Source of the DNA: Pseudacidovorax intermedius
GTDB lineage: Bacteria; Pseudomonadota; Gammaproteobacteria; Burkholderiales; Burkholderiaceae_C
Direction: 5' to 3'
Assembly: GCF_001476815.1 (NCBI RefSeq)
Contig: NZ_LDSL01000027.1
Coordinates: 1 to 39,366 of the forward strand
DNA length: 39,366 nucleotides
In this document: in pieces, positions 26,853-35,711 of the stretch
How the letters are laid out: each line of letters begins with the position of its first letter
Position numbering within the stretch: the first letter of the stretch is position 1
The notes under the pieces: generated by a model
Databases searched by the model: none
Seen by the model: only the letters and a program-made list of their open reading frames with translations
What the model was told of the DNA's origin: nothing
Program-made: the position numbers and the translations under genes

Positions 26853-27057
26853 GGAGCGAGTGGGGCCGGACGGCGCGTGCGCCCCGGCATGGTTGGATGC
26901 GGCGGGCCCGTGCGGACGGGCGCTGCGCAGAGGGCCGTTTATACTCGCCGGATTGTAGCCATGGCTTGTGCCGAGCCCTTGGCAGCGCGCCCCCCGCGGC
27001 GCATGATCGACAGCTTCCGGCCGGCGCCCCCGTTCAACGGCGCTCTTTCCGATTTCC

Positions 27058-28524
27058 ATGACCCTGCGTATCTACAACACGCTCACGCGTGCACTGGAGG
27101 AGTTTTCGCCGCTCGAAGCGGGCCATGTGCGGATGTACGTGTGCGGCATCACGGTCTACGACTTCTGCCACGTGGGTCATGCCCGCGCCATGATCGCCTT
27201 CGACGTGGTGCAGCGCTGGCTCAAGGCGCGCGGCTGGCGCGTGACCTACGTGCGCAACATCACCGACATCGACGACAAGATCATCCGCCGCGCGGTGGAG
27301 AACGGCGAGACGCTCAAGGCGCTCACCAGCCGCATGATCGCCGCGATGTACGAGGACACCGACGCGCTGGGCGTGGAGCGCCCCACGCACGACCCGCGCG
27401 CCACCGACTACATCCCGCAGATGCTGTCGATGATCGAGACGCTGGAACGCAAGGGCCTGGCCTACCGCTCGGCCGATGGCGACGTGAACTACGCGGTGCG
27501 CAAGTTCGCAGGCTACGGCAAGCTGTCGGGCAAGTCGCTCGACGAGCTGCACGCCGGCAACCGCGTGGCCGTGGCCGAGGGCAAGGAAGACCCGCTCGAC
27601 CCCGTGCTCTGGAAGCGCGCCAAGCCCGCCGAGCCCGCCGAAGCCAAGTGGGAGAGCCCCTTCGGCACCGGCCGCCCCGGCTGGCACATCGAATGCTCGG
27701 CGATGGCCTGCGACCTGCTGGGCGAGACCTTCGACATCCACGGCGGCGGCGCCGACCTGCAGTTCCCGCACCACGAGAACGAGATCGCGCAAAGCGAAGG
27801 CGCCACCGGCAAGCCCTTCGCAATGACGTGGATGCACAACGGCTTCATCAACATCGACAACGAGAAGATGTCCAAGAGCCTGGGCAACTTCTTCACCATC
27901 CGCGATGTGCTCAGGAAGTACGACGCCGAGACGCTGCGCTTCTTCATCGTGCGCGCGCACTACCGCAGCGACCTCAACTACAGCGACGTGCACCTGGACG
28001 ACGCGCGCAACGCGCTGAAGCGCCTGTATCGCTCCTTGGCAGACGCCGACGCATTGCTGGGTGAACAAGGGCTGATGGCGGATTGCGTTCCTTTATCGGA
28101 CCTTCCTGATCCCTTTGATTGGGTACGGCTATTCAAGAAAGCGATGGATGAGGACTTCGGCACTCCCCAGGCGGTCGCGGTTCTATTCCACATCGCGGGC
28201 GACATCCAAGCTCTACGCAATAGCCTGATCCATAACAAGAATCCCGATATTCGAGACTTTGAGCTGCAGAGACTTCGGGACTCTGCCATGGCTCTGCGGT
28301 CGCTTGGTGGCGCTCTTGGGCTATTGACCTCCGATCCCGTGCGCTACTTAAGGGCGGGTGCTAGCCTGGACGAAGCCACCATCCAGGCCCGCATCGGCGA
28401 GCGCGCCGCGGCCAAGGCGGCGAAGAACTTCGCCGAGGCCGACCGCATCCGCAACGACCTGCTGGCCCAGGGCATCGTGCTGAAGGACGGCCCCGCCGGC
28501 ACCACCTGGGCCGCGGCCCAGTAA
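27058..28524 (+). CDS. cysS: Cysteinyl-tRNA synthetase with a mosaic C-terminal region
   Basis: The 488-residue enzyme has the zinc/HIGH region [18 protein letters not shown], the zinc ligands in [11 protein letters not shown] and HHENE, and the KMSKS loop [10 protein letters not shown]. It charges tRNA-Cys. Between about 28025 and 28372 (roughly residues 323-438, in the helical tRNA-binding part) GC drops to about 45% in hand-counted lines, against 65-73% on both sides. Third-position A/T becomes frequent, yet the reading frame is intact. This suggests replacement of that segment by recombination. The length is slightly above the usual 460 residues. Confidence 0.95.
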   Translation: MTLRIYNTLTRALEEFSPLEAGHVRMYVCGITVYDFCHVGHARAMIAFDVVQRWLKARGWRVTYVRNITDIDDKIIRRAVENGETLKALTSRMIAAMYEDTDALGVERPTHDPRATDYIPQMLSMIETLERKGLAYRSADGDVNYAVRKFAGYGKLSGKSLDELHAGNRVAVAEGKEDPLDPVLWKRAKPAEPAEAKWESPFGTGRPGWHIECSAMACDLLGETFDIHGGGADLQFPHHENEIAQSEGATGKPFAMTWMHNGFINIDNEKMSKSLGNFFTIRDVLRKYDAETLRFFIVRAHYRSDLNYSDVHLDDARNALKRLYRSLADADALLGEQGLMADCVPLSDLPDPFDWVRLFKKAMDEDFGTPQAVAVLFHIAGDIQALRNSLIHNKNPDIRDFELQRLRDSAMALRSLGGALGLLTSDPVRYLRAGASLDEATIQARIGERAAAKAAKNFAEADRIRNDLLAQGIVLKDGPAGTTWAAAQ

Positions 28525-28551
28525 ACGGTGCGGACGACGGCAACGCTGGCC

Positions 28552-29202
28552 ATGGCCCCATCGCGCGCGCAGGATCCGGAATTCATCACGCCCGACTACT
28601 GGGAGGAGGCGTGCCGCCACCTCGTCAAGAAGGACCGCGTGATGCGCCGGCTGATCCCGCAGTTCGGCGATGCGCGCCTGCATTCGCGCGGCGACGCCTT
28701 CACCACGCTGGCCCGCAGCATCGTCGGCCACCAGATCTCGGTGAAGTCGGCGAAGTCGGTGTGGGAGCGCTTCGAGAAGCTGCCCCGGCGCCTGACGCCC
28801 GCCAACGTGCTCAAGCTCAAGGTGGACGACATGCGCGCCGCCGGCCTGTCCGCGCGCAAGGTGGAATACCTGGTCGACCTGGCGCTGCACTTCGACGCCG
28901 GCACCGTGCACGTGGACGCCTGGAACGACATGGCCGACGAGATGATCATCGCCGAGCTGGTGGCCATCCGCGGCATCGGGCGCTGGACGGCGGAGATGTT
29001 CCTCATCTTCCACCTGCTGCGTCCCAACGTGCTGCCTCTGGACGACCCCAGCCTCATCGCCGGCATCAGCCAGCAGTATTTCTCGGGCGACCCGGTCAGC
29101 CGCAGCGATGCGCGCGAAGTGGCCGTCGCCTGGGCCCCCTATTGCAGTGTGGCCACTTGGTACATTTGGCGCTCGCTCGAGCCCCTGCCGGTGGCCTATT
29201 GA
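28552..29202 (+). CDS. AlkA-type DNA-3-methyladenine glycosylase II
   Basis: The helix-hairpin-helix DNA glycosylase fold is clear: FTTLARSIVGHQISVKSAKSVWERF, the hairpin LVAIRGIGRWTAEMFLIFHLLRP, and LPLDDPSLIAGI, whose aspartate is the catalytic residue of the family. It removes alkylated bases in base excision repair. From the ATG at 28552 the product is 216 residues; an in-frame GTG at 28528, four bases after the cysS stop, would add eight. It is probably co-transcribed with cysS and accA, both in the same direction. Confidence 0.9.
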   Translation: MAPSRAQDPEFITPDYWEEACRHLVKKDRVMRRLIPQFGDARLHSRGDAFTTLARSIVGHQISVKSAKSVWERFEKLPRRLTPANVLKLKVDDMRAAGLSARKVEYLVDLALHFDAGTVHVDAWNDMADEMIIAELVAIRGIGRWTAEMFLIFHLLRPNVLPLDDPSLIAGISQQYFSGDPVSRSDAREVAVAWAPYCSVATWYIWRSLEPLPVAY

Positions 29203-29223
29203 CTGACTTCACAGGAGTAGATC

Positions 29224-30204
29224 TTGGCAAAACGTAGCTTCCTCGACTTCGAGCAACCCATCGCCGAACTCGAAAGCAAGATCGAAGAACTGCGCTATGT
29301 GCAGAGCGAATCGGCGGTCGACATCTCGGAAGAGATCGACCAGCTCGGCAAGAAGAGCCAGCAGCTGACCAAGGAGATCTACAGCAGCCTCACGCCGTGG
29401 CAGATCACCAAGATCGCGCGCCACCCCGAGCGGCCCTACACGCTGGACTACGTGAACGAGATGTTCACCGACTTCGTCGAGTTGCACGGCGACCGCCACT
29501 TCGCCGACGACCTCTCGATCGTCGGCGGCCTGGCCCGCTTCAACGGCATGCCCTGCATGGTGCTGGGCCACCAGAAGGGCCGCGACACCAAGGAACGCAC
29601 GGCGCGCAACTTCGGCATGAGCAAGCCCGAGGGCTACCGCAAGGCGCTGCGCCTGATGAAGACGGCCGAGAAGTTCAAGCTGCCGGTCTTCACCTTCGTC
29701 GACACGCCCGGGGCCTACCCCGGCATCGATGCCGAGGAGCGCGGCCAGTCCGAGGCCATCGGCCGCAACATCTTCGAGATGGCGCAGCTGGAAGTGCCCA
29801 TCATCACCACCATCATCGGCGAGGGCGGCTCCGGCGGCGCGCTGGCCATTTCGGTGGCCGACCAGGTGCTGATGCTGCAGTACTCGGTGTATTCGGTCAT
29901 CAGCCCCGAGGGTTGCGCCTCCATCCTGTGGAAGACGGCCGACCGGGCGCAGGACGCGGCGGACGCGCTGGGCATCACGGCGCACCGTCTCAAGGCGCTG
30001 GGCCTGGTCGACAAGATCGTCAACGAGCCGGTGGGCGGGGCCCACCGCGACCATCGGCAGATGGCGTCCTTCCTCAAGCGTGCGCTGACCGAAGCGGTCC
30101 GCCAGGTGGTGGACCTCAAGCCGCGCGAACTGGTCGACCGGCGCTATGAGCGCATCCAGAGCTACGGCCGCTTCGCCGACACCAAGGCCGACGCCGGCCG
30201 CTGA
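29224..30204 (+). CDS. accA: Acetyl-CoA carboxylase carboxyltransferase, alpha subunit
   Basis: The 326-residue product starts with TTG ([19 protein letters not shown]), the correct AccA N-terminus, and AGGAG lies nine bases upstream, which decides the unusual start. Core motifs are [57 protein letters not shown] and [11 protein letters not shown]. It forms the carboxyltransferase with AccD and makes malonyl-CoA for fatty acid synthesis. It sits 21 bases after the glycosylase gene. Confidence 0.97.
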   Translation: MAKRSFLDFEQPIAELESKIEELRYVQSESAVDISEEIDQLGKKSQQLTKEIYSSLTPWQITKIARHPERPYTLDYVNEMFTDFVELHGDRHFADDLSIVGGLARFNGMPCMVLGHQKGRDTKERTARNFGMSKPEGYRKALRLMKTAEKFKLPVFTFVDTPGAYPGIDAEERGQSEAIGRNIFEMAQLEVPIITTIIGEGGSGGALAISVADQVLMLQYSVYSVISPEGCASILWKTADRAQDAADALGITAHRLKALGLVDKIVNEPVGGAHRDHRQMASFLKRALTEAVRQVVDLKPRELVDRRYERIQSYGRFADTKADAGR

Positions 30205-30261
30205 ATACGGCGCCCCTGAAGGGCAGGGCGGCTGCGCCCCGCGCGGTGGCCGTTCAGCGCG

Positions 30262-30543
30262 TCATCGCCTGCGGGCTGCATTGCGCGCCTTCAGCGCGTC
30301 GGCCAGGCCGGGCGGCAGCAGCTTCTGCGACAGCCGCAGCAGCAGGAACACCACGATGCCGTCGTCCAGCCAGCCCAGCAGCGGCACCGCATCGGTGACC
30401 AGGTCCAGCGGGCTGATGAGGTACGCCGCCGCGGCCAGCACCGCCAGCTTGGCACCCCAGGGCGAGCGGCCGTCGCGCAGAACGGCCCAGGCCAGCACGA
30501 GCTCCTTGCGCATCGCCCACCACAGTCGTCCCAACTTCCACAT
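30262..30543 (-). CDS. DUF1232 (YkvA-like) small membrane protein
   Basis: The 93-residue protein matches DUF1232: AKLAVLAAAAYLISPLDLVTDAVPLLGWLDDGIVVFLLLRL, with the characteristic SPLDL...PLLGWLDD motif and two membrane-spanning segments. The C-terminus is basic. A GAGGAG ribosome site precedes the ATG. The function is unknown in the family. It is convergent with accA and divergent from tilS. Confidence 0.88.
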   Translation of the reverse strand: MWKLGRLWWAMRKELVLAWAVLRDGRSPWGAKLAVLAAAAYLISPLDLVTDAVPLLGWLDDGIVVFLLLRLSQKLLPPGLADALKARNAARRR

Positions 30544-30591
30544 GCGGCAACTCCTCGGTCCGGGTGCGGCCGGCGCGGGAATGCGTCGGCC

Positions 30592-31662
30592 ATGAGCGGG
30601 GTTGGAGCGCCGCGGGCGGCAGGGGTTCCGCCGGATGCCGTCGATGCCGCCGTCGCCGCGCTCACGCCGCGCCTGCCGCTGGGCGTGGCCCTGAGCGGCG
30701 GCGCCGATTCGACGGCCCTGCTGGTGGCCTGCGCGCGCCGCTGGCCGGGCCAGCTGGTGGCGCTGCATGTGAACCATGGGCTGCAGGCGGCGGCCGATGG
30801 CTTCGAGCGCCATTGCGCCGCGCTCTGCGAACGCTGGCAGGTGCCGCTGCGGGTAGGACGCATCGATGCGCGGCCGCGGGCCGGCGAAAGCCCGGAAGAG
30901 GCGGCGCGGCTGGGCCGCTACCGGGCGCTTGCCGAGCTGGCCGGCGCGGACGGCGGATTCACCCGGCGCGCATCCGGCGAGGCGCCGGCCTCGACCGAGG
31001 CCGCGACGGACGGGACGCCAGGGGCCTTGCAGGACATCGTGCTGGGCCACCATGCCGACGACCAGGTCGAGACGCTGATCCTCGCCCTCTCGCGCGGCGC
31101 CGGCCTGCCGGGCCTGGCCGCCATGCCGCGGACGGCCGAACGTGCCGGCCTGCGCTGGCATCGGCCCTTCCTGGACCTGCCGGCCCACACCCTGCGCGCC
31201 TGGCTGCGCAGCCATGGGGAAGGCTGGATCGACGACCCCACCAACATCGACGCACGCTACACGCGCAACCGCATCCGCCAGCAAGTGCTGCCCGCGCTGG
31301 CCGACGCCTTTCCGCAGTTCCGCCAGACCTTCGCCCGCAGCGCGCGCCATGCGGCGCAGGCGCAGGAACTGCTGGCCGACATTGCCCGGGCCGACCTGGC
31401 GGACACCGGCATGCCGCCGCGCATCCCGGCCCTGCAGGCGCTGCCGCGCGGCCGCCAGGCCAATGCGCTGCGGGCCTGGCTGGCGCAGGCGTCCGGCCGG
31501 GCGCCGGCAGCCCGGCAGATCGACGAACTGCTCGACCAGATCGCTGCCTGCACCACGCGCGGCCACCGCATCCACCTCAAGGCCGGCAGCGGCCAGGTGG
31601 TGCGCGAAGGCGACACCCTGCGTTGGTACAATGGCGCGCCCTTGCCGAAGCCCCCGCGCTGA
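30592..31662 (+). CDS. tilS: tRNA(Ile)-lysidine synthase
   Basis: The 356-residue protein has the PP-loop LGVALSGGADSTALL near residue 35, HVNHGLQ, GHHADDQVETLILALSRGAGLPGLAAM and DPTNIDARYTRNRIR, all diagnostic of TilS. It modifies cytidine-34 of tRNA-Ile(CAU) to lysidine so that AUA is read as isoleucine. It lies upstream of lysC with a gap of 96 bases. Confidence 0.95.
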   Translation: MSGVGAPRAAGVPPDAVDAAVAALTPRLPLGVALSGGADSTALLVACARRWPGQLVALHVNHGLQAAADGFERHCAALCERWQVPLRVGRIDARPRAGESPEEAARLGRYRALAELAGADGGFTRRASGEAPASTEAATDGTPGALQDIVLGHHADDQVETLILALSRGAGLPGLAAMPRTAERAGLRWHRPFLDLPAHTLRAWLRSHGEGWIDDPTNIDARYTRNRIRQQVLPALADAFPQFRQTFARSARHAAQAQELLADIARADLADTGMPPRIPALQALPRGRQANALRAWLAQASGRAPAARQIDELLDQIAACTTRGHRIHLKAGSGQVVREGDTLRWYNGAPLPKPPR

Positions 31663-31758
31663 ATGGCATCCGGGCCGCCACCGCGCAGGCCTTTCTCCAG
31701 GCCCGCCATCGCGGGCGACGCCGACGAGGCGACTCACTTTTCTTCCGACATCTCACCC

Positions 31759-33027
31759 ATGGCATTGATCGTTCACAAGTACGGCGGCACGTCGATGGGC
31801 TCGACCGAGCGCATCCGCAATGTCGCCAAGCGCGTCGCCAAATGGGCGCGCGCGGGCCATCGCATGGTGGTGGTCCCCAGCGCCATGAGCGGCGAGACCA
31901 ACCGCCTGCTGGGCCTGGCCAAGGAACTGGCCCCGGCCAAGCCCACCACGCCCTATAACCGCGAGCTGGACATGCTGGCGTCCACCGGCGAGCAGGCTTC
32001 GTCGGCGCTGCTGGCCATCGCGCTGCAGAGCGAGGGCGTGCAGGCCGTGAGCTACACCGGCTGGCAGATGGGCGTGCAGACCGACAGCAGCTACACCAAG
32101 GCCCGCATCGAGCGCATCGACGACGAGCGCGTGCGCGCCGACCTGGACGCGGGCCGCGTGGTGGTGGTCACCGGCTTCCAGGGCGTGGACGAGTTGGGCA
32201 ACATCACGACGCTGGGCCGCGGCGGCAGCGACACTTCGGCCGTGGCCATCGCCGCCGCCATGAAGGCCGACGAGTGCCTGATCTACACCGACGTCGACGG
32301 CGTCTACACCACCGATCCGCGCGTCGAGCCCGATGCGCGCCGCCTGGCCAAGATCAGCTTCGAGGAGATGCTGGAGATGGCCAGCCTGGGCTCCAAGGTG
32401 CTGCAGATCCGCTCGGTGGAATTCGCCGGCAAGTACCGCGTGCCGCTGCGCGTGCTCTCCAGCTTCACGCCCTGGGACATCGACATCAATGAAGAGGCCG
32501 TGTCGGGCACTCTGATCACCTTCGAGGAAGACGAAACCATGGAACAAGCCGTCGTGTCCGGCATCGCTTTCAGCCGCGACGAAGCCAAGATCTCCGTCCT
32601 GGGCGTGCCCGACAAGCCGGGCATCGCGTACCACATCCTGGGCGCGGTGGCCGATGCCAACATCGAGGTGGACGTGATCATCCAGAACCTCTCCAAGGAC
32701 GGCAAGACCGACTTCAGCTTCACCGTGAACCGCGCCGAATTCGCGCGCACGGTGGACCTGCTCAAGACCAAGGTGCTGCCCACGCTGGGCGCCGCCGACA
32801 TCGTGGGCGACACCAAGATCTGCAAGGTGAGCATCGTCGGCATCGGCATGCGCAGCCACGTGGGCGTGGCGAGCAAGATGTTCCGCGTGCTGAGCGAAGA
32901 GGGCATCAACATCCAGATGATCTCGACCAGCGAGATCAAGACCTCCGTCGTGATCGACGAGAAGTACATGGAACTGGCCGTGCGCGCGCTGCACAAGGCC
33001 TTCGACCTGGACCAGCCGGCAAATTAA
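31759..33027 (+). CDS. lysC: Aspartate kinase
   Basis: The 422-residue protein begins MALIVHKYGGTSMGS, the kinase N-terminus, with TLGRGGSDTSAVAIAAAMKADECLIYTDVDGVYTTDPR as active site. Two ACT domains follow (from about residue 265), with FSRDEAKISVLGVPDKPGIA and VSIVGIGMRSHVGVASKMF, suggesting feedback control by lysine and/or threonine. It phosphorylates aspartate in the lysine, threonine and methionine pathways. An internal in-frame ATG at 32539, with a GAGGAA site nine bases upstream, could give a separate C-terminal subunit as in some Gram-positive relatives. Confidence 0.96.
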   Translation: MALIVHKYGGTSMGSTERIRNVAKRVAKWARAGHRMVVVPSAMSGETNRLLGLAKELAPAKPTTPYNRELDMLASTGEQASSALLAIALQSEGVQAVSYTGWQMGVQTDSSYTKARIERIDDERVRADLDAGRVVVVTGFQGVDELGNITTLGRGGSDTSAVAIAAAMKADECLIYTDVDGVYTTDPRVEPDARRLAKISFEEMLEMASLGSKVLQIRSVEFAGKYRVPLRVLSSFTPWDIDINEEAVSGTLITFEEDETMEQAVVSGIAFSRDEAKISVLGVPDKPGIAYHILGAVADANIEVDVIIQNLSKDGKTDFSFTVNRAEFARTVDLLKTKVLPTLGAADIVGDTKICKVSIVGIGMRSHVGVASKMFRVLSEEGINIQMISTSEIKTSVVIDEKYMELAVRALHKAFDLDQPAN

Positions 33028-33073
33028 TCGCGCAACGGCCGGCTTGTGTGGCCGATCGGGGCAGATTTGATGG

Positions 33074-33079
33074 CATAAT
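33074..33079 (+). promoter_or_regulatory. Possible -10 element of the tRNA-Ser gene
   Basis: CATAAT lies 20 bases before the tRNA 5' end, a fitting place for a short processed leader. No good -35 element is visible at the usual distance. Confidence 0.35.
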
Positions 33080-33099
33080 CATGGTCTGCCTAGCGCACT

Positions 33100-33192
33100 G
33101 GAAACGTGACCGAGTGGCCGAAGGTGCTCCCCTGCTAAGGGAGTATGGGGTGTAGAGCCTCATCGAGGGTTCGAATCCCTCCGTTTCCGCCA
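33100..33192 (+). tRNA. tRNA-Ser (anticodon GCU)
   Basis: The acceptor stem GGAAACG (33100-33106) pairs with CGTTTCC (33182-33188), followed by discriminator G and encoded CCA. The anticodon arm CTCCC-CTGCTAA-GGGAG carries GCT at 33134-33136, reading AGC/AGU serine codons. A long variable arm and GGTTCGAATCC T-arm fit class II tRNA-Ser. Its 3' end probably served as attachment site for the element to the right. Confidence 0.96.
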
Positions 33193-33205
33193 AGCACTTT
33201 GCATA

Positions 33206-33234
33206 AAAAGCCGTTGATCTTCAACGGCTTTTTT
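33206..33234 (+). terminator. Rho-independent terminator after tRNA-Ser
   Basis: AAGCCGTTGA (33208-33217) pairs with TCAACGGCTT (33221-33230) around a three-base loop, followed by TTTT. The A run before it could make it work from the other side as well. Confidence 0.85.
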
Positions 33235-33287
33235 CATTTCCGGGGTTGGCCTCGTGCGCTTCCAGCCCTAAGCCATCCCTGAATCGC

Positions 33288-33872
33288 TCATCCAGCGCCC
33301 TTCGCGCCCTCTGTCCTGGTGCCCAGCGTGGCGTTCACGGCGGCCAGGTTCGCGCCCCGGTCGGCGGATGGAATCCACTTCGCGTAGTCGCGCATCATCA
33401 CTTGCACCGAGTGGCCATGTTGCATGGCCACCCACACCGGATTGGCGCCGGCCATCAGCGCCAGCGTCACGCTGGTGTCGCGGCACTCCTTCGGCGGCCG
33501 GTAGCGCACGCCGGCCGCGGGCAACGCCTGCGCCCAGGCGCGGCGCTGCGACTGCTCATCGATGTAGGCGCTGCCGGTGCGCGGGTTGTGGAACACCTCG
33601 GCGTCGGCGGCCTGCGTCCTCGCCTGCTGCCGCAACAGCGCGCCCAGCGCGCGGTGGTTCAGCTCCACCAGGCGCTCCCGGTGCGTCTTGGTGCGGGCCT
33701 TGTCCTCGGTCAGCACGCGCGCGCGGTGCACGCGCACGGTGCCGGCGCGCAGGTTGACATCCTCCCAGTGCAGCGTCGTGCGGCGCATGCGCTCCAGCCA
33801 GAAGGTGGAAGACACCTTGCGGACCGGGCTGCGGCGGCCCTTGTGGCGGGTGAACGACGGCAGTGCGGCCAT
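33288..33872 (-). pseudogene. Truncated tyrosine recombinase (integrase C-terminal part)
   Basis: The 194-residue product contains the catalytic half of a phage-type integrase: LHWEDVNLRAGTVRVHRAR, a lysine region, then CRDTSVTLALMAGANPVWVAMQHGHSVQVMMRDYAKW, in which HGH and the final DY supply the box II histidine and catalytic tyrosine. The N-terminal core-binding domain and the usual first catalytic arginine context are missing; an unrelated gene lies directly upstream. It ends about 100 bases from the tRNA-Ser gene, the place expected for an integrase of a tRNA-targeted element. Excision by this protein alone is unlikely. Confidence 0.7.
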
Positions 33873-33874
33873 GG

Positions 33875-34222
33875 CTACACCGTCAGGGCCGCGAGCGGCT
33901 GCAGGGCCCGGCGCAGGGCGCGTGCGGCACTGGCAATGGCGTCCTGCTCGGTCGGCGGAATCTCTGACCACGCGCGCAGGGCCGGGCGGTCGAGGTCGCC
34001 ATCCACGCCGGCCAGCAGCATCAGCGTCATGCGGTAGACGCTCAGCAACTCGGCCCATTCGCGGGCGGCGGCGCTCGGCCCCGTGATCGAGGCGCGGGTG
34101 GCGAATTCCTGGCGCAGCTCGGCAAGCATGGCGCGGTAGGTGCTGCGGTAGATGGGAGCGGGGAAGCTGGGCGGTTCCTGCTGCTCAGCCCGGGGCGCCG
34201 GGCCTTGCGCTGCAAGGTCCAT
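33875..34222 (-). CDS. Hypothetical protein of the integrated element
   Basis: The 115-residue product is not recognised. It is mostly helical in appearance, with a proline-rich start, then YRSTYRAMLAELRQEF and EWAELLSVYRMTLMLLAGVDGD. It is spaced two bases from the integrase remnant and three bases from the upstream gene, so these are likely parts of one leftward transcript. Codon use matches the chromosome. Confidence 0.55.
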   Translation of the reverse strand: MDLAAQGPAPRAEQQEPPSFPAPIYRSTYRAMLAELRQEFATRASITGPSAAAREWAELLSVYRMTLMLLAGVDGDLDRPALRAWSEIPPTEQDAIASAARALRRALQPLAALTV

Positions 34223-34225
34223 GCG

Positions 34226-34756
34226 TCAGGCTCCGGCCTCCGCGGTGGCGGCTGCTGCCGCGAGCGGGCGGCCCACGTCGTTAGCCGGGTGGTGCCCCTC
34301 GGTCGCCGCCGTCACCAGCCCTTGCTCGCACGCCTCGGCCAGCCACTCGGCCGGCACGTAGGCGTGCACATGGGCATGCCCGCGCTTGAAGATCGCCTCG
34401 CATTGAAAGCGGCCCAAGGCCGCCCCTTGCTTGGTCCACACCACCTTGAAGCCCAGGCGCAGCAGCGTGGCCGCCACCGTGGCGTCGTGGCCGTCGCCGA
34501 AGAGGCCGGTGCGCAGCGTCACCGTCTCGGGCAGGTCCAGCACGCGCCGGTAGGGTCGTAGCTCTTCCAGGGCGACATGCACCTTCTGCGCGGCCAGGGC
34601 GGCCATCAACTCGTCCAGCACCGGCAGCTTGGTGCTGATGCGCCGGATGTCGGCCAGGCGCGCCGCGTGGCGCTCGTGCTCCTGCTTGAGCACCAGGGCC
34701 AGCGCCTTGCTGGTGGAGGGTGAGGTCGTGGAACGGGAGCGGGTGGCGGTGCGCAT
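34226..34756 (-). CDS. Hypothetical protein of the integrated element
   Basis: The 176-residue product is not recognised. An N-terminal Ser/Thr/Arg-rich stretch is followed by a helical segment LKQEHERHAARLADIRRISTKLPVLDELMAALAAQKVHV and a more compact part with TVTLRTGLFGDGHDATVAATLLRLGFKVVW and GHAHVHAYVPAEWLA. The last 20 residues are alanine rich. It is in the same transcript as its neighbours. No domain was assigned. Confidence 0.5.
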   Translation of the reverse strand: MRTATRSRSTTSPSTSKALALVLKQEHERHAARLADIRRISTKLPVLDELMAALAAQKVHVALEELRPYRRVLDLPETVTLRTGLFGDGHDATVAATLLRLGFKVVWTKQGAALGRFQCEAIFKRGHAHVHAYVPAEWLAEACEQGLVTAATEGHHPANDVGRPLAAAAATAEAGA

Positions 34757-34854
34757 GACGGTTTCGGCAAAAAAAGAGCGAACGAATCCCCGCGCCTCAT
34801 TTCGGGCGCGTTGCGGGAGGGAAGGAAACGGGGAGCGCCGGGCGGCGCGGTGGG

Positions 34855-35538
34855 TCAGGCGGGCGGCGCCTTGGGGCTGGCCTTCAACAGAGCCTGGAGC
34901 TGCTCCAGCCGCACATGCGGGCTGATGGGCAGCACCACGTCCGCGCAGGGCGTGGACGACAGTGACAGCGTGCGCACCAGCCCCAGCTGCGCCACGTAGG
35001 CGTGGCGGCAGCGGTGATTGCGGCAGCGGTAAGTGACCTCGCGCAGCGTGCGCGACAGCTCGCGCGAGGCCACGGCAATGGCGTTGGCCGCGCAGTGCGG
35101 GCAGCGGATGGTGATGTAGCAGTAGCGGGCGCGCTCGGCCGCGTCCTCGGCCGCATCGGCGCCGGCCTCATCTGCCGCCCACAGCAGGCCGGCAGCCGGC
35201 GCGGCGCCGCCCCAATCCGCCAGCGGCTGGCCGACCTGGGCCAGGTAGTCGGCCTCGTCGTTGGCTTCTGTCTCGATGGTCAGCAGCGCGGCTTGCACCG
35301 GCGCGCGCCGTACATGCAGGCTCAGCGGCAGGCTCACCAGCGGCGAGGGCATGCGCGACGGCTCCAGCGTGCGCACCACCTCCAGCCGGGCCACGTACAC
35401 GTGGCCGCAGCGGTAGTTGCGGCAGCGGTAGGCCACCTCGCGCACGGTGCGCGACAGCTCCTGGCTGTCCTCGGCCGTGGCCTTCTCTAGGCAGTGCGGG
35501 CAGCGGATCGACAGGCGCATGTAGCCGGCTTCGCTCAT
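34855..35538 (-). CDS. Double Ogr/Delta-type zinc finger activator
   Basis: The 227-residue protein contains two copies of the Ogr/Delta phage late-gene activator domain. Cysteines 13, 16, 39 and 44 form CX2C-X22-CX4C; cysteines 146, 149, 172 and 177 repeat exactly the same spacing. Shared segments are IRCPHC, RELSRT/QELSRT, YRCRN and ARLEVVRTL/AQLGLVRTL. Two tandem domains in one chain is the arrangement of the P4 Delta protein, while P2 Ogr has one. In those phages the protein activates helper late promoters. The start overlaps the upstream small frame by four bases. Confidence 0.8.
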   Translation of the reverse strand: MSEAGYMRLSIRCPHCLEKATAEDSQELSRTVREVAYRCRNYRCGHVYVARLEVVRTLEPSRMPSPLVSLPLSLHVRRAPVQAALLTIETEANDEADYLAQVGQPLADWGGAAPAAGLLWAADEAGADAAEDAAERARYCYITIRCPHCAANAIAVASRELSRTLREVTYRCRNHRCRHAYVAQLGLVRTLSLSSTPCADVVLPISPHVRLEQLQALLKASPKAPPA

Positions 35539-35711
35539 GCCTGCACCGCCTGAATTTCCGTCTGACGAAAGTCAGCCTTTTGGCGCCTTCCTTCGGCGAG
35601 CGCAGGCGCAGACACGGCCCCTATGCCGCCCGCCAGCCACAGCGCCGACTCTGCCGGCGCGCAGTGGCAGGCGCGGCGCAGGTAGCGGCCCAGGTACTTG
35701 AGCAGGGCCAC
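35535..35711 (-). CDS. Small hypothetical protein before the Ogr/Delta gene
   Basis: From a GTG the product is 58 residues: VALLKYLGRYLRRACHC followed by a helix (APAESALWLAGGIGAVSAPAL) and a polar tail. It looks protein-like and its stop overlaps the activator start by four bases (ATGA). There is no ribosome site before the GTG, and the region just upstream is rearranged, so it may be the tail of a longer lost gene. Confidence 0.4.
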   Translation of the reverse strand: MALLKYLGRYLRRACHCAPAESALWLAGGIGAVSAPALAEGRRQKADFRQTEIQAVQA

